Of a DNA stretch of 8,092 nt, positions 1-6,730 are shown one piece after another; the first letter of the stretch is position 1; each line of letters starts with the position of its first letter. Source of the DNA: Solirubrobacter sp044865965 (GTDB lineage Bacteria > Actinomycetota > Thermoleophilia > Solirubrobacterales > Solirubrobacteraceae); contig JBIOTP010000429.1 in NCBI GenBank assembly GCA_044865965.1, positions 1 through 8,092 of the forward strand, written 5' to 3'. The translations under genes were made by a program, and so were the position numbers. Under the pieces are notes generated by a model. It saw only the letters and a list, made by a program, of their open reading frames with translations, had not been told where the DNA came from and ran no database searches.

Positions 1-2076
1 CGCCCGGGCGGCCGCCTCGGGCGCGGCGAACGCGGGGACGTTCGCGCGGCGCAGCACGCCCGGCAGCGCGTCGGGCGTCATGAACACGGCCACCAGCGGC
101 GTCCCCGCCGCGCGCAGCGCGGGCGCCAACCACGCGAGCGCGTAAGCGGCCCCAGCCGCACCGCGCGCGGTGCCCTCGGTGCGCAGCGGCGGCGACGACT
201 CCGCGAACGCGCCCGCGCCGCCCCCCACCGCTCCCTCGCCCCGCGGCGCCGGCGACGACTCTGCGAGCGCGTCCGCGTCGCCGCCCACCGCTCCCTCGCC
301 CCGCGGCGCCGGCGCCCACTGCGCCAGCGCCTCGGCGGCCCCCGCGGCGCCCCGCGGCATATGCTCGACGAAGATCGCGATCACGGCGTCGACGCCCGGG
401 TCCGCGGCCACCCGCTCGACCGCCGCCCGGAAGCGCTCCGGCGTCTCGACGGCAACGAGCTGGACCGGTCCGGAGACGACGGACTCGGGGGGCAGCAGCT
501 CGCGCAGCGCGGCCTGCGTCTCGGACGCGAGCGCCGCGACCTCGAGGCCCGCGTCTGCGCAGGCGTCCGCGCAGACGACCGTCGGGCCGCGGGCGTTGGC
601 CACGATCCCCACGCGGCCGCCGCGCGGCAGCGGCTGCTCGGCGAGGACGGTCGCCGCGTCCAACATGTCGTCGAGGCCGTCGCAGCGGATCACGCCCGCG
701 CTCGCGAACAGCGCCTCGACGGCCGTGTCCGAGGCGGCCAGCAGCGCGCCCGTGCGGGAGCCCGCCGCGCGCACGGCCGCCGCGCGGCGTCCCGCCTTCA
801 CGACCAGCACCGGCTTGGTCCGGGAGACCCGGCGGGCCACGCGCCCGAACTTGCGCGGGTTGCCGAACGACTCCAGGTACAGCGCGACGACCTCGGTGCG
901 CGAATCCTGCTCCCAGTACTGCAGGACGTCGTTGCCGGACAGGTCGGCCTTGTCGCCGAACGACACGAATGCCGACAGCCCGATCCCGCGCCCGGCGACG
1001 CGGTCGATCGCGGCGATCCCGAACGCGCCGCTCTGGGACGCGAAGCCGACGGTCCCGGGCGGGACCTGCGCCCGGGCGAACGTCGCGCTCAGCGACACCT
1101 CCGGGTCGGCGTTGACGACGCCCATGCAGTTCGGGCCGACGAGCCGCATCCCGCCCGCGCGGCAGGCGGCGAGCAGCTCCTCCTGGCGGGCGGCGCCCTC
1201 CGCTCCCGCCTCCGCGAAGCCGGCGGTGATGACCACGAGCGCCGCCACGCCGGCCTCCGCGCACTCGCGGGCGACGTGCGGGACGGCGTAGGCCGGCACG
1301 GCGACGATCGCGAGGTCGACGGGGCCGGGCGTCTCGCGCACGGACGGGCTCGCGCGCCGGCTGCCGACGAAGTCGGCGTTCGGGTTGACCGGGTACAGCT
1401 CGCCGCGGAAGCCGCCCGCGAGCGCGTGCCGGAACACCGCGCCCCCGAACGAGTCGGGCCGGCGCGAGGCGCCGATCACCGCGACCGAGCGGGGGCGCAG
1501 GATGCGCTCCACGGCCGCCACCGCGGCGACCCGGTCGCGGTCCTCGAAGCGGCGGCGGGCCCCCTCCCCCATCTCGGTCGGGAACTCGATCTCGATCGCG
1601 TCCGGCCCGGGGCGGACGTGCACGGGGAAGCCGGACTCGCGGAAGACGCCGATCATCCGCCGGTTCTCCGGCAGCACGTTGGCCGTGAACGTCGCGATCC
1701 CGCGCGCGTCCGCGACCTGCGCGAGGTGGGCGAGCAGGACCGTCGCCATGCCGCGGCCCTGCAGCTCGTCGGCCACGGCGAACGCCACCTCCGCGCGGCC
1801 CGGGCGGTCGACCTCGAAGACGGCGTGCGCGACCACGCGCTCCTCGGGCCCCATCGTCACGATCAGCCCGTAGCCCTCGGGCCGGTCGCCGGCGGCGGCC
1901 CGCTCGGCCGCCTTGTCGAGGTTCACCCCGAGCGAGAAGAAGCGCAGCCAGCGCGAGTCGTCCGACAGTCCGGTGAGGAACTCCTTCACCGCGGGCGCAT
2001 CGGCCGGAACGACCGGGCGCACGTGGGCCGTCGAGCCGTCGCGCAGCACCACGTGGACGTCGGCGGGCGCGGCCAT
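1..2076 (-). CDS. GNAT acetyltransferase fused to ADP-forming acyl-CoA synthetase-like module (Pat-type), 3' end outside the window
   Basis: Frame is open for 692 codons from ATG 2076 to the left edge. Residues 1-165 are a GNAT domain: AEVAFAV with a possible catalytic Glu96, then the acetyl-CoA loop Q106-G-R-G109-M-A111. Residues 193-320 are a CoA-binding Rossmann domain (VAVIGAS at 198-204, GPNCMG at 314-319). A succinyl-CoA-ligase-like domain follows (SQSGAF, then SRTGALLAASD at 440-450). The ATP-grasp part would lie beyond the edge. GNAT-first order is known from Streptomyces lividans PatA, which acetylates acyl-CoA synthetases on lysine, so a cytoplasmic protein lysine acetyltransferase is the likely role. 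The residue aligned with the phosphorylated His of active ADP-forming synthetases (SHTGAL) is Arg441, so the synthetase part is probably sensory rather than catalytic. Residues 573-652 hold a 20-residue repeat expansion. Fold and fusion are secure; substrate is inferred. Confidence 0.9.
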   Translation of the reverse strand, partial: MAAPADVHVVLRDGSTAHVRPVVPADAPAVKEFLTGLSDDSRWLRFFSLGVNLDKAAERAAAGDRPEGYGLIVTMGPEERVVAHAVFEVDRPGRAEVAFAVADELQGRGMATVLLAHLAQVADARGIATFTANVLPENRRMIGVFRESGFPVHVRPGPDAIEIEFPTEMGEGARRRFEDRDRVAAVAAVERILRPRSVAVIGASRRPDSFGGAVFRHALAGGFRGELYPVNPNADFVGSRRASPSVRETPGPVDLAIVAVPAYAVPHVARECAEAGVAALVVITAGFAEAGAEGAARQEELLAACRAGGMRLVGPNCMGVVNADPEVSLSATFARAQVPPGTVGFASQSGAFGIAAIDRVAGRGIGLSAFVSFGDKADLSGNDVLQYWEQDSRTEVVALYLESFGNPRKFGRVARRVSRTKPVLVVKAGRRAAAVRAAGSRTGALLAASDTAVEALFASAGVIRCDGLDDMLDAATVLAEQPLPRGGRVGIVANARGPTVVCADACADAGLEVAALASETQAALRELLPPESVVSGPVQLVAVETPERFRAAVERVAADPGVDAVIAIFVEHMPRGAAGAAEALAQWAPAPRGEGAVGGDADALAESSPAPRGEGAVGGGAGAFAESSPPLRTEGTARGAAGAAYALAWLAPALRAAGTPLVAVFMTPDALPGVLRRANVPAFAAPEAAARA
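181..325. repeat. 60-bp in-frame tandem repeat inside the Pat-like gene
   Basis: Bases 181-240 and 241-300 match at about 52 of 60 positions, and the start of a third unit follows at 301: bases 231-254 recur exactly at 291-314. Read on the minus strand this gives consecutive 20-residue units ending ALAQWAPAPR, ALAESSPAPR and AFAESSPPLR. A more diverged fourth unit ends ALAWLAPALR (residues 573-655). The period is a multiple of three, so the frame is kept. The block lengthens a loop of the C-terminal Rossmann-like subdomain, between the VDAVIAIFV strand and the TPLVAVFM strand. Confidence 0.85.
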
Positions 2077-2083
2077 GCCGGGA

Positions 2084-2089
2084 AGCCTG
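2084..2089 (-). promoter_or_regulatory. Candidate -10 hexamer for the Pat-like gene (leaderless)
   Basis: On the minus strand CAGGCT lies 7 nt before ATG 2076. It has the A at position 2 and T at position 6 of an actinobacterial TANNNT box. There is no Shine-Dalgarno sequence, so transcription probably begins at or next to the ATG. The -35 is not recognisable. Confidence 0.4.
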
Positions 2090-2090
2090 A

Positions 2091-2096
2091 CACCCT
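2091..2096 (+). promoter_or_regulatory. Weak candidate -10 hexamer for the CopD-like gene
   Basis: CACCCT sits 6 nt before GTG 2103, with A at position 2 and T at position 6. It is a poor match, but its spacing agrees with the other starts here. The whole divergent spacer is 26 bp, so both promoters must overlap the two genes or each other. Confidence 0.25.
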
Positions 2097-2102
2097 TCGC
2101 GC

Positions 2103-2474
2103 GTGGACACCGCCTGGCTCGCCGTCCGCTGGCTGCACGTCCTCGCGATGGCGTTCTTCGTCGGCGGCCAGCTCTTCCTCGTCGCCGCCGTCATCCCCGC
2201 GCGCCCGCCGCGCGAGCCGCTGCGCGCGATCGCCCGGCGCTTCGGCTGGGGCAGCCTGGCGGCCCTCGCCGTGCTGCTCGCGACCGGCGCCGCGATGGCG
2301 GGCCATTACGGCCAGTGGGACAACGGGACGCTGCACGTCAAGCTCGCGCTCGTGGTCGCGATCGGCGCCCTGGTCGCGTGGCACATGCGCCGCCCGGCCT
2401 CACACGCGCTGATGGGCGCGATGTTCCTGCTCTCGCTCGCGGTCGTCTGGCTCGGGCTCGAGCTCGCCCACTGA
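2103..2474 (+). CDS. Small four-helix membrane protein, CopD-like
   Basis: A 123-residue protein that is almost wholly hydrophobic, with about four membrane helices: residues 5-30 (WLAVRWLHVLAMAFFVGGQL), 48-66, 76-94 and 99-121. The WLHVLAMAFFVGG start and further His residues in HYGQW, HVKLAL and WHMRR resemble the copper-resistance D (CopD) superfamily and related small heme- or copper-handling membrane proteins. A metal or heme role is inference from these histidines. The start is GTG 2103; no Shine-Dalgarno is visible and the divergent Pat-like gene begins 26 bp away. Its last 75 bp overlap the convergent YdcF-like gene. The coding case rests on the clean helical pattern and the stop immediately after the last helix. 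The exact family is uncertain. Confidence 0.75.
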   Translation: MDTAWLAVRWLHVLAMAFFVGGQLFLVAAVIPARPPREPLRAIARRFGWGSLAALAVLLATGAAMAGHYGQWDNGTLHVKLALVVAIGALVAWHMRRPASHALMGAMFLLSLAVVWLGLELAH

Positions 2475-3341
2475 CCACGCGCGGCGGCGCGCGGCGGGAG
2501 CGTACGCCGCCTTGCGCAGCTCGTCGGCCAGCATCCGGAAGAAGTCGCCGCCGCGCCACTCGCGCCGGTGCGCCACGGCCTGGCCGCGCCGGCGGTAGGG
2601 CGCGAAGAAGTAGCGCGTGCGGACGTGCCACGCGGACGTCACCACGGTCACCCGGCGGATGCCGCCCAGCGCGAGCACGAGCGGCAGCGAGCGGGTCGCG
2701 TTCTCGGCCGTCGTGCGCCCGGCGTCCTCGAGCAGGAACGGCACGTCCGGCGGCCCCCACGCGAGCGCCATCTGCTCGGCCTCGGACAGGCCGCCGGTCG
2801 AGGTGTAGCCGGTGAGGATGACCGCACGGGTCGGCGTGGCGTGCACGAGCCGCGCGGCGCGTAGAAGCCGCTCGTGCGACTCATGGGAGATGCGGTGCTC
2901 GGCGCTGCGCCCCGGCTCGCGGTGGCCGAGCACGATCGCGACGTGGTCCGCCGTGCGGTGCGCGCTGGGCGGGAGCTCGGCGGCGGCCGCCGGGTCGCAC
3001 AGCACGGTCAGCCGCGGGTGCGCGCGCAGCAGCGAGGCGGGGCACGCCGGCGACGGCGGCTCCACGAGCGCGTCGCGCAGGTCGCCCGCCCGCCCGGCGC
3101 CGGTCGCGAGCAGCAGCAGCTCGCGGCAGCCCATCAGCCCGTGGACCTCGAGCTCGCCACCGTCGCGCGAAAGCGACGCCGACGCCGGACGAGGCGCGGT
3201 GGCCGTGTCTGCCCGCCCGACGCTCCCGCCCGCACCGAGCTCGAGCACGGCGAGGCCGGCCTCCCCGCCCCGCGCGAGCCGGCGGTTCGCGACGAGCGCG
3301 CCGGCCAGCCGGCCGACACGCTCGGCGGACGCGCACGCCAC
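2400..3341 (-). CDS. YdcF/DUF218 protein with N-terminal half-NagB-like domain
   Basis: 313 residues from GTG 3341. Residues 25-122 look like the C-terminal half of glucosamine-6-phosphate deaminase/6-phosphogluconolactonase: a LELGAGGSVG loop, then VHGLMGCRELLLLATG and PASLLRAHPRLTVLCD, close to the NagB motif PASxLQLHPxVTVLxD. The NagB N-terminal half is missing. The catalytic signature HIGFNEP is degraded to SVGRADT, so deaminase activity is unlikely. Residues 133-255 are a DUF218/YdcF domain (AIVLGH, RLLRAARLVH, LTGY, SEAEQMALAW, LLEDAGRTTAENA, VTVVTSAWHVRTRYF), a family linked to envelope metabolism (ElyC, SanA, YdcF). No membrane helix or signal peptide is seen. It follows the small membrane gene by 20 bp, a likely operon. 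The last 24 residues are charged and lie antisense to the CopD-like gene, perhaps a tail acquired by stop-codon loss. The start is uncertain because no ribosome site is obvious. Confidence 0.75.
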   Translation of the reverse strand: MACASAERVGRLAGALVANRRLARGGEAGLAVLELGAGGSVGRADTATAPRPASASLSRDGGELEVHGLMGCRELLLLATGAGRAGDLRDALVEPPSPACPASLLRAHPRLTVLCDPAAAAELPPSAHRTADHVAIVLGHREPGRSAEHRISHESHERLLRAARLVHATPTRAVILTGYTSTGGLSEAEQMALAWGPPDVPFLLEDAGRTTAENATRSLPLVLALGGIRRVTVVTSAWHVRTRYFFAPYRRRGQAVAHRREWRGGDFFRMLADELRKAAYAPAARRRAWSVGELEPEPDDREREQEHRAHQRV

Positions 3342-3361
3342 CGGCGGCGGTCGCGGGAGGC

Positions 3362-3637
3362 TTAGCCTCGCGACCGCCGGTACCGCCCGCCGCCGAGGTA
3401 GGAGCTGAGATCGATCACGAACGCGATCCCGACCAGGAACCAGTCGAAGCCCTCCACGCGGTTGTCGCCGCTGTAGACCAGCGCATAGACGAGCGTCGTC
3501 CAGGGCAACAGGAAGAAGCCGAGCAGCGGCACGATCACGCCGTCGTAGGCGCGGCTCAGCAGGTCGCTGAAGATCGCGATCAGGATCAGCGCCAGGCGCG
3601 GCGAGAACAGGCCGATCAGGACGATGAGACAGCCCAC
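3362..3637 (-). CDS. Small conserved-type membrane protein, function unknown
   Basis: 91 residues from GTG 3637 with three hydrophobic segments: about 2-23 (GCLIVLIGLFSPRLALILIAIF), 32-54 (the VIVPLLGFFLLPWTTLVYAL helix) and 64-82 (FDWFLVGIAFVIDLSSYLGG). It ends in a short basic tail, GRYRRSRG. An FSPRLAL...SRAYDG...LPWTTL pattern with a terminal Gly/Arg tail seems familiar from small actinobacterial membrane proteins without assigned function. I chose GTG 3637 because the hydrophobic helix begins there and a -10-like TAGCAT lies 8 nt upstream. An in-frame TTG at 3646, or a far upstream ATG at 3904 that would run through the NHL gene, are the alternatives; the latter is rejected. It is probably first in an operon with the YdcF-like gene and divergent from the NHL gene. 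Confidence 0.75.
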   Translation of the reverse strand: MGCLIVLIGLFSPRLALILIAIFSDLLSRAYDGVIVPLLGFFLLPWTTLVYALVYSGDNRVEGFDWFLVGIAFVIDLSSYLGGGRYRRSRG

Positions 3638-3645
3638 GCGGCGCA

Positions 3646-3651
3646 ATGCTA
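3646..3651 (-). promoter_or_regulatory. Candidate -10 hexamer for the small membrane gene (leaderless)
   Basis: TAGCAT on the minus strand matches TANNNT and lies 8 nt before GTG 3637. That places the transcription start at or close to the first codon. The plus-strand sequence overlapping it (TGC then TATTTC, 3647-3655) could act as an extended -10 for the divergent NHL gene, about 38 bp before its GTG. Confidence 0.45.
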
Positions 3652-3654
3652 TTT

Positions 3655-3681
3655 CCCGCAACCTTGGGGGCGGCTTGCGGG
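3655..3681. promoter_or_regulatory. Inverted repeat in the divergent promoter region
   Basis: CCCGCAA (3655-3661) and TTGCGGG (3675-3681) form a perfect 7-bp inverted repeat around a 13-nt spacer. It occupies half of the 55-bp gap between the membrane-protein and NHL genes. It could be an operator for a dimeric repressor controlling both directions, or a hairpin in the NHL gene's leader just before its GTG start. Confidence 0.4.
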
Positions 3682-3692
3682 TTGACGGAGTC

Positions 3693-6188
3693 GTGCTGAA
3701 TTCGCTCTGCCGCGCGGGGGTGCTCGGGCTCGTGCTCGCCGCCCTTGCCGCCCCGCCCGCCGCCGGCCTCACGCCCTCGGTGGTCGGCGAGGCGCCCAAC
3801 GGCGGCGGCGTGTTCCGCTTCCCGCAAGCCGTCGCGTTCTCGCCCGGCGGCGGCAACGTGCTGGTCGGCGACGAGTTCGGCGGGCGGATCTCGGTCTTCG
3901 ACACGGCCGGCGGCTACCAGTCCTCGATCGGCTCGCGGGCGGTGCGGCGCGAGGACGGTCGCCTCGGCGTCGTCGGCGGCGTGGCGACCGATCGCGACCG
4001 GCGCGTGTACGTGCTCGACTCCGAGAACGACCGCGTGCAGGTGTTCGACCAGAGCGGTACGCACCTCGCGAGCTTCGGCAGCAGCGCGGAGTTCAACCTC
4101 ATGGGCGGCAACCCCGACTTGGCCGCCGGGATCAGCGCCAGCGGCCTCGCGGTCGCGCAGCCGGCCCCGGGCGCCGCAGTCACGGTGTACGTCGCCGATC
4201 AGGGGAACAACCGCGTCTCGCGGATCCCGTTCGATCCGCAGACGCGAACGTTCGACCCGCCGACGTTCAGCGTCGGGCTCGGCCTGGATGCGCCGCAGGG
4301 CATCGCGCTCGACCCCGGCGCCGCCCGCCTCTACGTCGCCGACGACGACAACCACCGCATCGTGGTGCTCGACCCGCAGACGCTGACGTACATCACCCAG
4401 GTGGGCAGCTTCGGCACCGGTCCCGGGCAGTTCCAGAACCCGTACGACGTGGCGGTCGACGCGGTCGATCAGCTGTACGTGGCCGACAACCTCAACAACC
4501 GGGTCGACGTCTTCGACGCCGGCAGCCTCGCCTACGTGGGCGCGTTCGGCCGCAGCGGCCGCGGGGTCCCCGGCCAGTTCGCGATCGTCCGCGCGGTCGG
4601 CGCGCTCGCCGACGACCCGCGCGGCGGGGTGGCCGCGACCGACACCGCGAACAACCGCATCCAGACGTTCGACCCCGCGGGCAACCTGCTCGCCGCATGG
4701 GGCATCCCGGGGCGCGGGCCGGGCTACGTGTCCCGCCCCCGCGGCGCGGCGTTCGCGCCCGACGGCGGCGTGACCGTCGCCGACACGTTCGACCACCGGA
4801 TCGAGCGCTTCGGCCCGGATGGCGCCTACGCGGGCCAGTTCGGCCTGATCAGCACGTCCACCGGCTACGCCACCGCGGGCTCGAACCCCGGCCAGTTCAA
4901 CCTCCCGCGCGGGCTCGCCTACGACCCCGCCGGGAACCTGTGGGCGGCCGACACCGCCAACGATCGCGTGGTGGAGCTCAACGCCGCCGGCGCCGTGCTG
5001 GACACGATCGACGGCTTGTCGAATCCGGACGCCGTGGCGGCGGGACCCGCCGGCATCGCGATCGCGGATACGGGCCACGACGAGGTGCTCGAGGTCCCGA
5101 CGAGCGGCCCGAGAGTCCACCACACCGGCCTGTCGGCGCCCGCGGCGGTCGCCTACGACGGCACGACGCTCTATGCCGCCGACGACACGCACGTCGTGAA
5201 CCTCACCACCGGCGCGCAGGTCCCCGGGCCGTGGGACCACCCCGACGGCCTCGCCGCCCGCGACGGCACGCTGTACGTCTCCGAGCGCCGGCCGGGCACG
5301 CCGGACGGCGCGCGCGTGCTGCGCATCCCGGCGGACGGGTCGCCGCGAGAGACGATCGCGCCCGAGGGCGCCGGGGACGGGCAGGTCATCGACCCGGCCG
5401 GCCTCGCGCTCTCGCCCGACGGCAACACGCTGCTGGTGGCCGACGCGGGCAACAACCGCGTGCTGCGCTTCGACGCCCCCGGGGTCACGCCGCCGCGTCC
5501 GCCGCTGCTGACCGCGGCCGTGAGCGGCATAACGCGCGGCCGCGTGCTCAGCGACCTGCCGGGGATCGCGTGCGCGACCGACTGCGTGCAGCACTTCGGC
5601 GCCGGTCGCCAGGTGACGCTGACCGCGCAGCCGGTCGCCGGCTCGGTGCTCGCAGGCTGGGGCGGCGCGTGCACCGGCGCGGCGCCGACCTGCACCGTGA
5701 CCATGAACGGCGACCAGGCCGTCGCGGCGACGTTCGGCCCAGCGCCGCCGCCGCCCGCGGTCGCGCCTCCCCCGCCGCCGCCGCCGGCCGCGGTCACGAT
5801 CACGCAGGTGCGCCTCTCGACGCACCGCCTGCGGCTCGCCCGCCGCCACCCGCCGCGGCGTGCGACGCGCGCGCGCGTGAGCCTGCGCCTCAGCCTGCCC
5901 GCGTCGCTCACGATCGGCGTCGAGGCCGGCCGCCCCGGCCGCCGGCGCGGCTCGCAGTGCCTCGCGCCCACCCGTGCCCGCCGCCGCCTCCCGCGCTGCA
6001 CGCGCTTCGTCGCGCTGGCCGGCAGGCGAACGCTCGCCGCCCGCGCCGGCACGGTGACCTTCACGCTCACGCCCCGCTTCGCCGGGCGCACCCTGCGCCC
6101 CGGCAGCTACCGCCTCACGCTGACCGCGCTGGACGGCAACGGCAACCGCGTCGGCCCGGTCCGGGTCGCGTTCCGCGTGCAGACCTGA
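3693..6188 (+). CDS. Secreted NHL-repeat beta-propeller protein with InlB-like and C-terminal surface modules
   Basis: 831 residues from GTG 3693. Residues 1-25 (short basic start, then VLGLVLAALAAPPAAG) are a signal peptide. From about 40 to 600 I count 12 NHL units of the form P-x-G/A-h-A-h-D...G-x-L-Y-V-A-D-x-x-N-N-R-h-x-x-F-D, enough for two six-bladed propellers. Units 9-11 are more diverged. Residues 604-682 resemble an InlB-type repeat (TLTAQPVAGSVLAGWGGAC) with two Cys pairs. A proline hinge (683-703) leads to a basic C-terminal module with two Cys (SQCLAPT...RCTRF) and the ending LRPGSYRLTLTALDGNGN, which I associate with Solirubrobacterales exported proteins. NHL propellers bind proteins or sugars, or act as enzymes; none can be chosen here. 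ATG 3624 is an in-frame alternative start that would overlap the divergent gene and lengthen the signal's N-region. The gene ends 29 bp before marR. Confidence 0.85.
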   Translation: MLNSLCRAGVLGLVLAALAAPPAAGLTPSVVGEAPNGGGVFRFPQAVAFSPGGGNVLVGDEFGGRISVFDTAGGYQSSIGSRAVRREDGRLGVVGGVATDRDRRVYVLDSENDRVQVFDQSGTHLASFGSSAEFNLMGGNPDLAAGISASGLAVAQPAPGAAVTVYVADQGNNRVSRIPFDPQTRTFDPPTFSVGLGLDAPQGIALDPGAARLYVADDDNHRIVVLDPQTLTYITQVGSFGTGPGQFQNPYDVAVDAVDQLYVADNLNNRVDVFDAGSLAYVGAFGRSGRGVPGQFAIVRAVGALADDPRGGVAATDTANNRIQTFDPAGNLLAAWGIPGRGPGYVSRPRGAAFAPDGGVTVADTFDHRIERFGPDGAYAGQFGLISTSTGYATAGSNPGQFNLPRGLAYDPAGNLWAADTANDRVVELNAAGAVLDTIDGLSNPDAVAAGPAGIAIADTGHDEVLEVPTSGPRVHHTGLSAPAAVAYDGTTLYAADDTHVVNLTTGAQVPGPWDHPDGLAARDGTLYVSERRPGTPDGARVLRIPADGSPRETIAPEGAGDGQVIDPAGLALSPDGNTLLVADAGNNRVLRFDAPGVTPPRPPLLTAAVSGITRGRVLSDLPGIACATDCVQHFGAGRQVTLTAQPVAGSVLAGWGGACTGAAPTCTVTMNGDQAVAATFGPAPPPPAVAPPPPPPPAAVTITQVRLSTHRLRLARRHPPRRATRARVSLRLSLPASLTIGVEAGRPGRRRGSQCLAPTRARRRLPRCTRFVALAGRRTLAARAGTVTFTLTPRFAGRTLRPGSYRLTLTALDGNGNRVGPVRVAFRVQT

Positions 6189-6191
6189 AGC

Positions 6192-6200
6192 GGTCAGACC
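6192..6200. promoter_or_regulatory. Short palindrome GGTCAGACC upstream of marR
   Basis: GGTC-A-GACC is symmetric about one base and lies 4 nt before the marR -10-like TATGTT. It could be an autoregulatory site or simply chance in GC-rich DNA. It also lies just after the NHL stop, where it is too short for a terminator. Confidence 0.25.
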
Positions 6201-6204
6201 CCTT

Positions 6205-6210
6205 TATGTT
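6205..6210 (+). promoter_or_regulatory. Candidate -10 hexamer for marR (leaderless)
   Basis: TATGTT is a good TANNNT box in an otherwise GC-rich spacer and ends 7 nt before GTG 6218. It contains the ATG (6206) that would otherwise be taken as the start, which argues for the GTG. Confidence 0.5.
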
Positions 6211-6217
6211 GCGCGGC

Positions 6218-6730
6218 GTGTCCGCGGAGCTGCCGTTCGATCCGATCGCCGAGGCGCGGCGCCAATGGACCGCGCGCTGGGGCGAGGAGCCCGGCCCGTC
6301 GATGAGCGCGGTCACGTCGATCATGCGCGCGCAGCAGATCCTGCTCGCGCGCCTGAACGAGCTGCTCAAGCCGCACGGGCTGACGTTCGCGCGCTACGAG
6401 GCGCTGATGCTCCTGTACTTCAGCCGCGCCGGCGCGCTGCCGCTCGGCAAGATGGGCGTGCGGCTGCAGGTCCACCGCACGAGCGTGACCAACATCGTGG
6501 ACGGGCTCGAGCGCTCCGGGCTCGTGCGGCGGGAGGCGCACGCGAGCGACCGGCGAATGACGCTCGCCGCCATCACCGACCGCGGGCGCGAGGTCGCGCG
6601 CGCGGCCACCGAGGCGCTCAACGCGGACCGCTTCGCGACGGCTCCGCTCGAGGGCCCCGAGCTCGAGACGCTGTCGGAGATCCTCCGCCGCGTGCGGGTC
6701 GCGGAGGGGGACTTCACAGATATGCGATAA
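6218..6730 (+). CDS. MarR-family transcriptional regulator
   Basis: 170 residues from GTG 6218. Residues 29-60 form the N-terminal dimerisation helix (MSAVTSIMRAQQILLARLNE). The winged helix-turn-helix follows at about 60-125: ARYEALMLLYFSRAGALPLGKMGVRL, recognition helix VHRTSVTNIVDGLERSGLV, then the wing with the family's hallmark D-R-R in HASDRRMTLAAITDRG. The C-terminal helices (ELETLSEILRRVRV) complete the dimer interface. MarR proteins repress as dimers and release DNA on binding small ligands, often acyl-CoAs or aromatics. The next gene is an acyl-CoA mutase 7 bp downstream, with an inverted repeat at the junction, so control of the mutase and of its own promoter is a reasonable inference. 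No cysteine suggests redox sensing. ATG 6206 is an in-frame alternative start adding four residues; the -10 overlap disfavours it. Confidence 0.9.
   Translation: MSAELPFDPIAEARRQWTARWGEEPGPSMSAVTSIMRAQQILLARLNELLKPHGLTFARYEALMLLYFSRAGALPLGKMGVRLQVHRTSVTNIVDGLERSGLVRREAHASDRRMTLAAITDRGREVARAATEALNADRFATAPLEGPELETLSEILRRVRVAEGDFTDMR

Noticed and set aside
361..2412. A 683-codon plus-strand open frame
   Set aside because: It is antisense to the Pat-like gene and rich in Arg, Ala, Gly and His with no domain. The minus strand shows intact GNAT and CoA-binding motifs.
3682..3687. TTGACG as a -35 box for the NHL gene
   Set aside because: The matching -10 would fall inside the signal-peptide coding region, and no suitable AT-rich hexamer is found there.
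5742..5795. Proline-codon-rich GC run as a possible repeat element or terminator
   Set aside because: It is in frame within the NHL gene and encodes an ordinary proline hinge between domains.
2400..5849. A 1149-codon minus-strand open frame running from within the NHL gene to 2400
   Set aside because: Upstream of 3341 it is Arg/Ala/Gly/Asp-rich antisense of the NHL gene, without domains, and it also crosses the small membrane gene. Only the 2400-3341 part has recognisable domains.
4697..6217. Long open frame in phase with marR, giving a 677-residue fusion
   Set aside because: The part before 6206 is an out-of-frame reading of the NHL gene, low in complexity. The MarR protein is complete from GTG 6218.
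6206..6217. ATG 6206 as the marR start
   Set aside because: It lies inside the best -10-like box (TATGTT), and GTG 6218 gives the usual protein length with the same spacing as other starts. It remains possible.
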